DNA of 13,213 nt from Planctomycetaceae bacterium (lineage in GTDB: Bacteria > Planctomycetota > Planctomycetia > Pirellulales > Pirellulaceae). Shown in pieces: positions 6,146-12,585 of this stretch. The position numbers and the translations under genes were made by a program. Location of the stretch: NCBI GenBank assembly GCA_007133715.1, contig SLMF01000713.1, forward strand, positions 1 to 13,213. The letters run 5' to 3'. Within the stretch, counting starts at the first letter, position 1. Every line of letters starts with the position of its first letter. The notes under the pieces were generated by a model, which saw nothing but the letters and a program-made list of their open reading frames with translations, was not told where the DNA came from and made no database searches.

Positions 6146-8866
6146 GTGCATGTAGCAAAGCTGCAAATCGACCGATTCGGTGAATGGAACAAAGTGACGC
6201 TCGGCCCCCTGGAACCCGGCTTGAACGTGGTCTGCGGCTTGGCCGAGGCAGATCGTGCGGCGTTGGCGCCCTTTATCCAAACGCTGTTGTTCGGCGGTTC
6301 GGATCGCGAGTGTCCCCCGCACTCCGCCTTACCGCTGTATGGCTCGCTGACCATCTGGGGGCCCCAGGGCCTGCTGACGGTCCACCGTCATGAGCAAGGG
6401 GCTCAGCACGACCGCTGGATGGTGGAAACCGAGGAGGGTTCGATGCTCAGCCCGCGCCGGCTGGAGCAGCTGCTCGGGACGGCCAGTGCGGAGTTGTTCG
6501 ACCGGGTCTTTGTCCTGGATTTCCACCGGCCGCGGGCGTTGGACGTTCTACTCGAGGCGGCTCATGCCCGGGGACTGGCGATCGTCGGCGGTCACGGCGA
6601 CCCCGCACGGCTGGACCCGCTGCGCCAGCGTCTGGGCCAGTATCGGGCCCGACTCGAGAGCTGCACCGGCTCCGACACCTCACTGACCGTTCTGTTGGAA
6701 CGGCATCGCCACTTGCGAACGGAAGTCGAAGCTCTGGCGGCGGCCGGGCGTCAACATCACGAACAGCAGACGCAACAGCGAGCCGCCCTCCAGAGCCGGT
6801 TGGTCACATGCCAGCAACAGCAGGAGCAGGCGGAGGCGGAAGGCGCCCGTCTGGCAGAGGAAATCGAACGGCGGCAGCGCGAACGGCAACTGCAGGAGCA
6901 GCAGCTGAGCCAAGCCCGGTTCGAGCAGCAGCGTGCGGTCATCCAGCAGCGTGAGCGACTGGAGGAAATCGAAAGCCAGCTGCAACGCTGGCGGCTGGTG
7001 CTCCGAGATGTCGAGACGCGTCGCGCGGCGTTGCGAGCGGAAACCGAAGGCGAAACGGCAAGGGAACAGGCCAGCTGGGACCCGGGCGACTGCCTGCACC
7101 AGCTCCAGCGTGGCGTCCAGGAACTGCGCGACACGGTCGGGCAGTGGCCCGGAACGCGGGACGCGGAGCTGTGGCCGGAACGAGTCTGTCCTGAACCTTC
7201 GGATCCCGAATCTTCGCCGGCGGGAACCCGGGGCGTGTGGGACCAACTGGCTCGTTTGCAGACGCAATTGAACGCTTGGCAAGCGGCCGTTCGCCAGACG
7301 GAGAGCTGGCATCGAGGAGGTCAACTAAAGCGTTGTGCCCGCGAATTGCGGGCGGCGATCCGCAGCTTGGCCCGCGAGCGACAACAACTGCGGGACGATT
7401 TGGTTCATCGGCAACGCAGTTGGGGGTTGCCCAGCGAGGGGAACGCCGTACCTTCCGAGCGGCAAGACCCGATTGCCGCCCCGGCTTTCGAGGAAGGCGA
7501 CCCGATCGAGTTGGGCGAGGAAATGCTGGCCGTGCTGGATGCAGAACTGCAGCGGCTCGAACAGCAGCAACGCGAGATCCGGCTGCAGATCGAGCGAGGA
7601 GAAGACGCACTGCGGCAGGTTCGCCAGGAGCTGGAATCGGCTGAACAGGGCGACGAAACCAACCCGCACCGGGCGCGTTTCGAGACCAAGCAACAGGAGC
7701 TCGAACGTTTGGAACAGCAGATCGGGGACCGGCGTCAGCGGCAGGAAATCGCGGCTCAGGTCGAAGAACTCGAATGCGAAGTGCGGCATTTGGAAGCGGC
7801 GACCGCCGAGACAACGATCCTCCGGCAGGCCGCGACGTTCCTGCGGATCTTCAGCGGCCAGCGACTGGAACGCATCCTGATCACGCCGGAACGCACGGTA
7901 CGCGTGGTCGACCAGCGGGGCAGCCGGCTGACCTGGGACCAGTTGGATGCGGGCCAGCAGGATCAGGTGCGTTTGGGATTGCACCTGGCCGTGGTGGCGG
8001 CTCTCGCGGAACAAGGACTCCGCTTGCCGCTGATCTTGCACGACGTGCTCTTGCGCCAGGCGCCTGCACGCTGGGCTTCGCTGGCCAACGTGTTGCGAGA
8101 TCTGGCCCGGTCCGGCCAGCAAATCCTGCTGGTGCTGGGCTCGCCCGCAGCGGTCGATTTCTTCCGCGACCGTCAAGTCGCGATCCATCGCTGGCCGTCC
8201 GCTCGGCTGCCGATTTCGCACCGCAGTCGCAATGGTCGTTGCCACGCCGAAGAGCCTTGGGAAATCAATCAGCAACTGAACGCGATTGCCCAAGAGGCGG
8301 GTGGCAGCCGGTTCGACGATCCGCCGGCTTTCAGTGCCGAGGAGTTTCCGGGCGAGCTGACCGACCGGGTAGGGCGGCCGCCGGTTGGAGAAGCGGTGGA
8401 TCGCGGGCAACCGGCCGAACTGGAGAGCAAGGATTACTTCCTGACCGAGCGGGCTCCGATCCACGAAGCCCCCTCGATCGATGCCGCGACCGCCGAACGC
8501 TTTCGCAAGATCGGCGTGGCCACCGTCGGCGACCTGCTGCGGCTGTCCGTATCCGAGGGAGCCCAGCGTCTGCGGCATGCCGGGATCACCGATCGCATGA
8601 TCCGGCGGTGGCAGCGTGAGGCATTGCTGGTCTGCCGCATCGCCCGCCTGCGACCGTATGACGCTCGCATCCTGGTCGCCTGCGGGATCGAGACGCCGGA
8701 GCAACTGGCCCGCCTGGACGCTCGCCAACTGCGGCGGCGGGTGGAAGCTTTCGCCGAGACCCGCGTGGGCCAAGTCCTGATGCGGGCGGGCCATCCTTCC
8801 GAAATGCTCCGCTTGACCCGTTGGATCCAAGCGGCCCAGCGAACTCCCGGATTGCGGGCGGCCTGA
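6146..8866 (+). CDS. YhaN/SMC-like coiled-coil pseudo-ATPase fused to a HhH (DUF4332-like) domain
   Basis: The 906-residue protein begins like YhaN/RecF-type ATPases: AKLQIDRFGEWNKVTLGPLEPGLNVV, then ELFDRVFVLDFHRP (about 116-129). The Walker A position reads GLAEADRAA (31-39) where active relatives have GPNEAGKST, so the invariant Gly, Lys and Ser/Thr are Asp36, Arg37 and Ala38-39. Long Gln/Glu/Arg-rich coiled coils span roughly 165-310 and 380-560. The C-terminal lobe keeps the shape of the ABC signature, LDAGQQDQVRLGLHLA (600-615), with Asp for Ser, and of Walker B, LPLILHDVL (627-635), where His632 replaces the Mg-binding Asp. Residues about 762-906 resemble the helix-hairpin-helix repeats of DUF4332 (ERFRKIGVATVGDLLRL, then ARILVACGIETPEQLARL), suggesting DNA or protein binding. 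It has no signal peptide and is probably cytosolic. ATP hydrolysis looks lost; a structural or scaffolding role near DNA is inferred. Convergent with the DUF1559 gene after 40 bases. Confidence 0.82.
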   Translation: MHVAKLQIDRFGEWNKVTLGPLEPGLNVVCGLAEADRAALAPFIQTLLFGGSDRECPPHSALPLYGSLTIWGPQGLLTVHRHEQGAQHDRWMVETEEGSMLSPRRLEQLLGTASAELFDRVFVLDFHRPRALDVLLEAAHARGLAIVGGHGDPARLDPLRQRLGQYRARLESCTGSDTSLTVLLERHRHLRTEVEALAAAGRQHHEQQTQQRAALQSRLVTCQQQQEQAEAEGARLAEEIERRQRERQLQEQQLSQARFEQQRAVIQQRERLEEIESQLQRWRLVLRDVETRRAALRAETEGETAREQASWDPGDCLHQLQRGVQELRDTVGQWPGTRDAELWPERVCPEPSDPESSPAGTRGVWDQLARLQTQLNAWQAAVRQTESWHRGGQLKRCARELRAAIRSLARERQQLRDDLVHRQRSWGLPSEGNAVPSERQDPIAAPAFEEGDPIELGEEMLAVLDAELQRLEQQQREIRLQIERGEDALRQVRQELESAEQGDETNPHRARFETKQQELERLEQQIGDRRQRQEIAAQVEELECEVRHLEAATAETTILRQAATFLRIFSGQRLERILITPERTVRVVDQRGSRLTWDQLDAGQQDQVRLGLHLAVVAALAEQGLRLPLILHDVLLRQAPARWASLANVLRDLARSGQQILLVLGSPAAVDFFRDRQVAIHRWPSARLPISHRSRNGRCHAEEPWEINQQLNAIAQEAGGSRFDDPPAFSAEEFPGELTDRVGRPPVGEAVDRGQPAELESKDYFLTERAPIHEAPSIDAATAERFRKIGVATVGDLLRLSVSEGAQRLRHAGITDRMIRRWQREALLVCRIARLRPYDARILVACGIETPEQLARLDARQLRRRVEAFAETRVGQVLMRAGHPSEMLRLTRWIQAAQRTPGLRAA

Positions 8867-8906
8867 GGCTTCACGCCTGCATGATCAACCGCCGCCGGAC
8901 CAAGCC

Positions 8907-9902
8907 TTACGGCAGTTGCACCGTCTCGCCATCGTAACGGCAGGCCAGCCGCTTGAGCATCACAAAATCGATGGTATCCGGGATGAACCGGACGCTGCCA
9001 TCGGCCATGGTCAGGTTGATGCCACCCGGGTGCTGGGAGTTCACCACCGTGTTGTTCCGATACATCTGGTCGGTTGCCCCCGTCTGGACAATGTTGGAAT
9101 TGGGGGCGAAACGCACGCACGTGGTACCCGTCTGCCAATGATCATTGCAATCGCCGATCAAGGTGTAGCGGGTGCGGGTGCCGAACCAACCGCCGTAGTA
9201 GTTTGCCGTGCGATTCCGCCCGGCGACCAAACCGGATTGCTCGAAAATCAGCACCGTATTCGACGTGCCGTCCACAATCGAAGCCATCGAGATTGCATCG
9301 TTTTGGAAGAGCACGCCGTTGTCGCACGACCAGCCCTGCCCGCAGTCGCGGGTTCCCCGGTTGGGATCGGGACCGGGGATCGGGCGGGCGGCACCCTGAT
9401 TGCCCACATAGCTGACGTTCAACGTCCCTTGCTCGTTGTTGTGCGCGACGCCCTCGGCATTCTCGAATGGTCGAATCTGCGTCGAGGGGCAGCGGTAGGC
9501 CGGCACGAGCAATTGGCGGAGGACTTCGTTGCCGATCAGGGCATCGCCCCCGGCCGCACCTCCCGCCATGAACGACGGCCGCTGGTTGGTAAAGTCCAGC
9601 TCGTTGTAAACCGATTCCTGCTCCATAAACGGCAGGATCAGCGTTCGCCAGTTCGTCCCGTTGGCCGGCCAATCCTGGCGGAGATTGAAGGTGCCCGCCG
9701 GCAAGACTTGGTAGGTGTCGTGGTAGTTATGCATCGCCACGCCGATCTGCCGCATGTTGTTGCTGCACTGGGCTCGCCGCGCCGCCTCCCGTGCCGCTTG
9801 AATCGCCGGCAGCAGCAGCGCCACGAGAATCCCGATAATCGCAATCACCACAAGCAGTTCGACCAAGGTAAATGCGTTTCGCCTGATGGAGCAATTCCTC
9901 AC
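8907..9902 (-). CDS. DUF1559 prepilin-like protein, copy A
   Basis: The 331-residue protein has a type IV prepilin-like N-terminus: RRNA then FTLVELLVVIAIIGILVALL (11-30), with predicted peptidase cleavage before Phe11 and Glu15 as the conserved Glu. The DUF1559 domain follows, and the C-terminus has the H-X9-DG motif (His291 to Asp-Gly 301-302). Planctomycetes carry many such proteins; they are thought to be pseudopilin-like surface or secretion components, but the function is not established. The start is GTG at 9902, with AGAGGA seven bases upstream. By my alignment it differs from copy B at about 17 positions, seven of them within residues 242-258. The stop is 40 bases from that of the convergent pseudo-ATPase gene, and homology to copy B ends at the stop codon. 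Confidence 0.92.
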   Translation of the reverse strand: MRNCSIRRNAFTLVELLVVIAIIGILVALLLPAIQAAREAARRAQCSNNMRQIGVAMHNYHDTYQVLPAGTFNLRQDWPANGTNWRTLILPFMEQESVYNELDFTNQRPSFMAGGAAGGDALIGNEVLRQLLVPAYRCPSTQIRPFENAEGVAHNNEQGTLNVSYVGNQGAARPIPGPDPNRGTRDCGQGWSCDNGVLFQNDAISMASIVDGTSNTVLIFEQSGLVAGRNRTANYYGGWFGTRTRYTLIGDCNDHWQTGTTCVRFAPNSNIVQTGATDQMYRNNTVVNSQHPGGINLTMADGSVRFIPDTIDFVMLKRLACRYDGETVQLP

Positions 9903-10183
9903 AACAAAATCCTCTTAAAAAACGATTGGAAACGAATTAACTGCGCAATGAAGCATCGAGCACAACCAAAGGTAGGATTTGGTTTCGTTTTTGTTTTGAA
10001 ATCTACAAACAAGTCTAGGCGTGTCGGCCGAATTGCCAACCAGGCAAACGTACCAGTTGGCTGTCCCCATTTACATTTAAGTATCCTTAATTCGGGGGGG
10101 TGGCTGCGGCCTTGCGGGAAGCCCTGTCGGCAGGTGGTCGCTGCGCATGGGGTGCCTCATCTACACGGAAGCCAGACATGTTG

Positions 10184-10268
10184 GGTCGGGATGACGGCAG
10201 GCTGGGGATAACGGTGGGTTAGGGATAATGGCGTGCAGGGGATGATCGGGGGTAGGGGATATCGAGGG
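10184..10268. repeat. Degenerate tandem repeat, five 17-bp units
   Basis: Five consecutive 17-base units share GGGAT at unit positions 5-9 and G at position 1. The units are GGTCGGGATGACGGCAG, GCTGGGGATAACGGTGG, GTTAGGGATAATGGCGT, GCAGGGGATGATCGGGG and GTAGGGGATATCGAGGG. The GAT falls at 10190, 10207, 10224, 10241 and 10258, exactly 17 apart. The preceding 17 bases do not match. It lies downstream of the lipoprotein gene and upstream of DUF1559 copy A. Confidence 0.7.
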
Positions 10269-10302
10269 AACCTCTCGGGGTTTTGCTTGCCGAGAAGTTC
10301 CC
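10266..10302 (-). terminator. Candidate terminator hairpin after the lipoprotein gene
   Basis: GGGAACCTCTCGG (10266-10278) and CCGAGAAGTTCCC (10290-10302) pair at 12 of 13 positions around an 11-base loop. The exception is a G-U wobble in minus-strand RNA, the direction of the lipoprotein gene, which stops 53 bases earlier. No U-tract follows. Confidence 0.35.
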
Positions 10303-10354
10303 GAGAAAATCAGGCGGCTCACCGTGCCGCCGGCTCAGGTGCGGGCGGAGACCG

Positions 10355-10774
10355 CTAGGTTTCCATTTCGACCCGCACGTCGTTCACGCCTTCTTCGACC
10401 GTCACGCGGAGATCGCTGGAAGCCTCGTTCCAGTACTTGTCTGGAATGGCTGCGTCCATCGTGACGGGCTGGGGCTCATCCGTACTGCTCTCTTCAGCAC
10501 GGGGCGCCATGAACACCGTATAGCTGCCCACCGGCAGGGGGTCGGGCAGGGAAAATTGTCCGCCGGGACCGAGATTCGCCGACGAACCCTGTCCCGTTTC
10601 CAGACTGAGAAAGACCACTGACGCATCGGCGTACGGTTCGCCATCCAGCAGCACCGTGCCCTCGACCGTGCCGACCGGATCCACCTGGGCACAGCCCACT
10701 CCAAGGCATGCCAACAGGGCCAAGGCCCAGGCCGACCCGGAAGCGAACCCCCTGCGGCTTGTTTGTCCCATCAT
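10355..10774 (-). CDS. Small lipoprotein with carboxypeptidase-regulatory-like domain
   Basis: The 139-residue product begins MMGQTSRRGF with a hydrophobic stretch (about 11-27) that ends in Cys: Cys23 in LLAC or Cys28 in GVGC are candidate lipid-attachment sites, so it is probably a lipoprotein anchored in a membrane. Residues about 36-92 (VEGTVLLDGEPYADASVVFLSLETG, then GGQFSLPDPLPVGSYTVFM) form a transthyretin/carboxypeptidase-regulatory-like beta-sandwich. The tail AAIPDKYWNEASSDLRVTVEEGVNDVRV is characteristic of short planctomycete lipoproteins of this type. The role is unknown; such genes often sit beside DUF1559 genes, as here between two of them on the same strand. The start is uncertain: ATG 10774 is chosen because of GAGAGG about 12 bases upstream and the signal shape; ATGs at 10771, 10786 and 10795 are possible. 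The open frame extends upstream to 10876. Confidence 0.8.
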   Translation of the reverse strand: MMGQTSRRGFASGSAWALALLACLGVGCAQVDPVGTVEGTVLLDGEPYADASVVFLSLETGQGSSANLGPGGQFSLPDPLPVGSYTVFMAPRAEESSTDEPQPVTMDAAIPDKYWNEASSDLRVTVEEGVNDVRVEMET

Positions 10775-10819
10775 TGTTAGTTCCATCCTCTCCATGAAAA
10801 ACGAGTCAATCATCACTGC

Positions 10820-10849
10820 GGGCAGTCGTTCTTCATCCGACCACTGCCC
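10820..10849 (-). terminator. Weak hairpin after DUF1559 copy B
   Basis: GGGCAGT (10820-10826) pairs with ACTGCCC (10843-10849) around a 16-base loop that can partly pair (GTCG/CGAC). It starts about 40 bases beyond the copy B stop in the direction of transcription. With no U-tract directly after it, it may only attenuate transcription into the lipoprotein gene. Confidence 0.25.
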
Positions 10850-10888
10850 TGAGAACACATCTTGAATTTTCGGCAAACGCTCCCCGGT

Positions 10889-11884
10889 TTACGGCAGCTG
10901 CACCGTTTCGCCATCGTAACGGCAGGCCAGCCGCTTGAGCATCACAAAATCGATGGTATCCGGGATGAAGCGGACGCTGCCATCGGCCATGGTCAGGTTG
11001 ATGCCGCCCGGGTGCTGGGAGTTGACCACCGTGTTGTTCCGATACATCTGGTCGGTAGCCCCCGTCTGGACAATGTTGGAGTTGGGTGCGAAACGCACGC
11101 ACGTGGTACCTGCCTGCCAATGATCCTCGCACTGGCCGATCAGGGTGAACGGGCGGCGGCTGCCGAACCAACCGCCGTAGTAGTTTGCCGTGCGATTCCG
11201 CCCGGCGACCAAACCGGATTGCTCGAAGATCAGCACCGTATTCGAGGTGCCGTCCACGATATAGGCCATGGAGATCGCATCGTTTTGGAAGAGCACCCCA
11301 TTGTCGCACGACCAGCCTTGCTGGCAATCGCGGGTTCCCCGATTGGGATCGGGCCCGGGGATCGGGCGAGCGGCACCCTGATTGCCCACATAGCTGACGT
11401 TCAACGTCCCTTGCTCGTTGTTGTGCGCGACGCCCTCGGCATTCTCGAATGGTCGAATCTGCGTCGAGGGGCAGCGGTAGGCCGACACGAGCAACCCGCG
11501 CAGGACTTCGTTGCCGATCAACGCATCGCCGCCCGCCGCACCTCCCGCCATGAACGACGGCCGCTGGTTGGTAAAGTCCAACTCGTTGTAAACCGATTCC
11601 TGCTCCATGAACGGCAGGATCAGCGTCCGCCAGTTTGTTCCGTTGGCTGGCCAATCGTGACGGAGATTGAAGCTGCCCGCTGGCAGAACCTGGTAGGTGT
11701 CGTGGTAGTTGTGCATCGCCACGCCGATCTGCCGCATGTTATTGGTGCACTGGGCCCGCCGCGCCGCCTCGCGTGCCGCCTGAATCGCCGGCAGCAACAG
11801 CGCCACCAAAATCCCGATAATCGCAATCACCACAAGAAGTTCGACCAGGGTGAAAGCGTTCCGCCTGAAAGAGTAGTTTTTCAT
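10889..11884 (-). CDS. DUF1559 prepilin-like protein, copy B
   Basis: This 331-residue paralogue of copy A shares the prepilin-like N-terminus (RRNA before FTLVELLVVIAIIG, with Glu15) and the H-X9-DG motif (His291). It has the same length with no insertions or deletions, and is about 95% identical in protein. Unlike copy A it starts with ATG (11884), preceded only by a weak AGGGA. It is the first gene of the minus-strand set copy B, lipoprotein, copy A. The region most different from copy A is residues 242-258 (SRRPFTLIGQCEDHWQA here, TRTRYTLIGDCNDHWQT in copy A), perhaps an exposed loop. A pseudopilin-like surface role is assumed from the family only. Confidence 0.92.
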   Translation of the reverse strand: MKNYSFRRNAFTLVELLVVIAIIGILVALLLPAIQAAREAARRAQCTNNMRQIGVAMHNYHDTYQVLPAGSFNLRHDWPANGTNWRTLILPFMEQESVYNELDFTNQRPSFMAGGAAGGDALIGNEVLRGLLVSAYRCPSTQIRPFENAEGVAHNNEQGTLNVSYVGNQGAARPIPGPDPNRGTRDCQQGWSCDNGVLFQNDAISMAYIVDGTSNTVLIFEQSGLVAGRNRTANYYGGWFGSRRPFTLIGQCEDHWQAGTTCVRFAPNSNIVQTGATDQMYRNNTVVNSQHPGGINLTMADGSVRFIPDTIDFVMLKRLACRYDGETVQLP

Positions 11885-12076
11885 GACCCAATCCCTGTGA
11901 AAAGAACGATCTGAAAACGAATCTGCCGCGCAACGACGGATGTTCGCAGCTACCAGAAGGAGATTCTTTTCATCTTAAATATACTTTTGGGTTACTGCAA
12001 CCAGACATGCGCCCTTTCGCGGATTTGTTTTCCCGCCGAACGGACCGCAAACAGTCGCAGGAATTGTGGTGAAAAC

Positions 12077-12096
12077 TCCCCGCGAATTCGCGGGGA
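12077..12096. promoter_or_regulatory. Perfect 20-bp palindrome
   Basis: TCCCCGCGAATTCGCGGGGA is fully self-complementary. It sits between two divergent genes, so it is not a simple terminator of either. It may be a dimer-binding operator, or a relative of the CCCCGCGA...CGCGGGG hairpin at 5312-5356, with which it shares the arm ends. Confidence 0.45.
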
Positions 12097-12116
12097 ATCT
12101 GAATCGCGATGGACGC

Positions 12117-12153
12117 GCCTAATTTTCAGGCATCCAGTGCTGCGAAATTAGGC
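12117..12153. repeat. 9-bp inverted repeat GCCTAATTT/AAATTAGGC
   Basis: GCCTAATTT (12117-12125) and AAATTAGGC (12145-12153) are perfect complements around a 19-base loop. It starts 20 bases after the palindrome and marks the left edge of the structured region. It may be an RNA stem or an operator. Confidence 0.4.
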
Positions 12154-12280
12154 ACGCGGGTGTCGCTCGTCCGGTTCCCTACGGTGGAAATCCGCTTGGC
12201 CGCAAGTTTCCCGCACAGCCTGGCCAGCCCCGCAGGTTCTCGGTGGCTTGATTGGCGGCGACCGTTCGATCTTCCGCGAA

Positions 12281-12522
12281 TCCCGCTGGCGGGACAGGCC
12301 CTGGTTTCTGGCGGGCCCGCGTCCCGCAGGACGCTGCCTGGCTGCGGGCAAGCCGGTGGTCGTTGTAGCGACGAGGTGCCCGCCTGCCTTCTTCTAACGC
12401 CTTCCGTTGCAACTGGCGTGCCGCCAGGGACTGGGGGTTGGGTGTTGTCCGGGCTTGTGGTAACTTTCCCGGTTGGCGAGCGCCGGGTAGGTGCCGGGCA
12501 GGGTGCCCAGCGGCTCTCGCCA
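12281..12522. other. Cluster of stem-loops, candidate structured RNA or leader
   Basis: Stems seen: TCCCG/CGGGA with a CTGG loop (12281-12294); GCGTCC/GGACGC with a CGCA loop (12319-12334); CTGGCG/CGCCAG with a TGC loop (12413-12427); and TGGCGAGCGCCG against CGGCTCTCGCCA (12474-12485, 12511-12522; 11 of 12 pairs), which encloses GGGCA/TGCCC (12496-12508). I could not match it to RNase P RNA, tmRNA or SRP RNA. It may be an unknown RNA, the topoisomerase leader, or GC-rich sequence pairing by chance; the strand is not determined. Confidence 0.3.
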
Positions 12523-12585
12523 GCGCGACCGTGCTTGGTATCCGTTTGCGGGTTGGACCCGCGTGAGGAGAAAGAGACCCCTCTG

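Larger units (their letters stand above)
9903..10354. other. Intergenic region with leader of copy A and tandem repeat
   Basis: 452 bases lie between the lipoprotein gene and DUF1559 copy A. The part next to copy A (about 9910-9955) is A-rich and resembles the leader of copy B (AACGATtgGAAACGAAT against AACGATctGAAAACGAAT), so the duplication includes some 5' untranslated sequence. 9960-10180 shows no gene or clear signal. A five-unit 17-bp repeat (10184-10268) and a hairpin (10266-10302) follow. The promoter of copy A is expected here, but I cannot place it. Confidence 0.5.
11885..12585. other. Divergent non-coding region with palindrome and stem-loops
   Basis: 701 bases separate copy B and the topoisomerase gene, transcribed away from each other. 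About 11885-12060 is A+T-richer and should hold the copy B promoter and leader; TATATT occurs on the minus strand near 11987, without a well-spaced -35. A 20-bp palindrome (12077-12096) and a 9-bp inverted repeat (12117-12153) follow. From about 12270 to 12525 there are several GC-rich stem-loops. The frame of the topoisomerase stays open from 12121, but its translation is not protein-like. Confidence 0.55.

Noticed and set aside
7325..8830. 501-residue minus-strand open frame
   Set aside because: Antisense to the coiled-coil and C-terminal parts of the pseudo-ATPase; no domain, and typical of high-G+C shadow frames.
8916..10211. 431-residue plus-strand open frame opposite DUF1559 copy A (and a similar one at 10862-11914 opposite copy B)
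   Set aside because: They are antisense shadows; their similarity to each other only reflects the duplicated DUF1559 genes on the other strand.
10184..10268. CRISPR array
   Set aside because: The period is only 17 bp, units are contiguous without spacers, and there are no cas genes.
12121..12585. N-terminal extension of the topoisomerase in the open frame, or a minus-strand gene at 12126-12707
   Set aside because: Both translations are Pro/Gly/Arg/Ser-rich without recognisable folds, and the Top6A similarity starts after ATG 12586.
12121..12585. RNase P RNA, tmRNA or SRP RNA
   Set aside because: I looked for the RNase P GAGGAAAGTCC-like and ACAGAA blocks, a tRNA-like TTCGAnTCC end and the SRP core, and found none in a consistent order.
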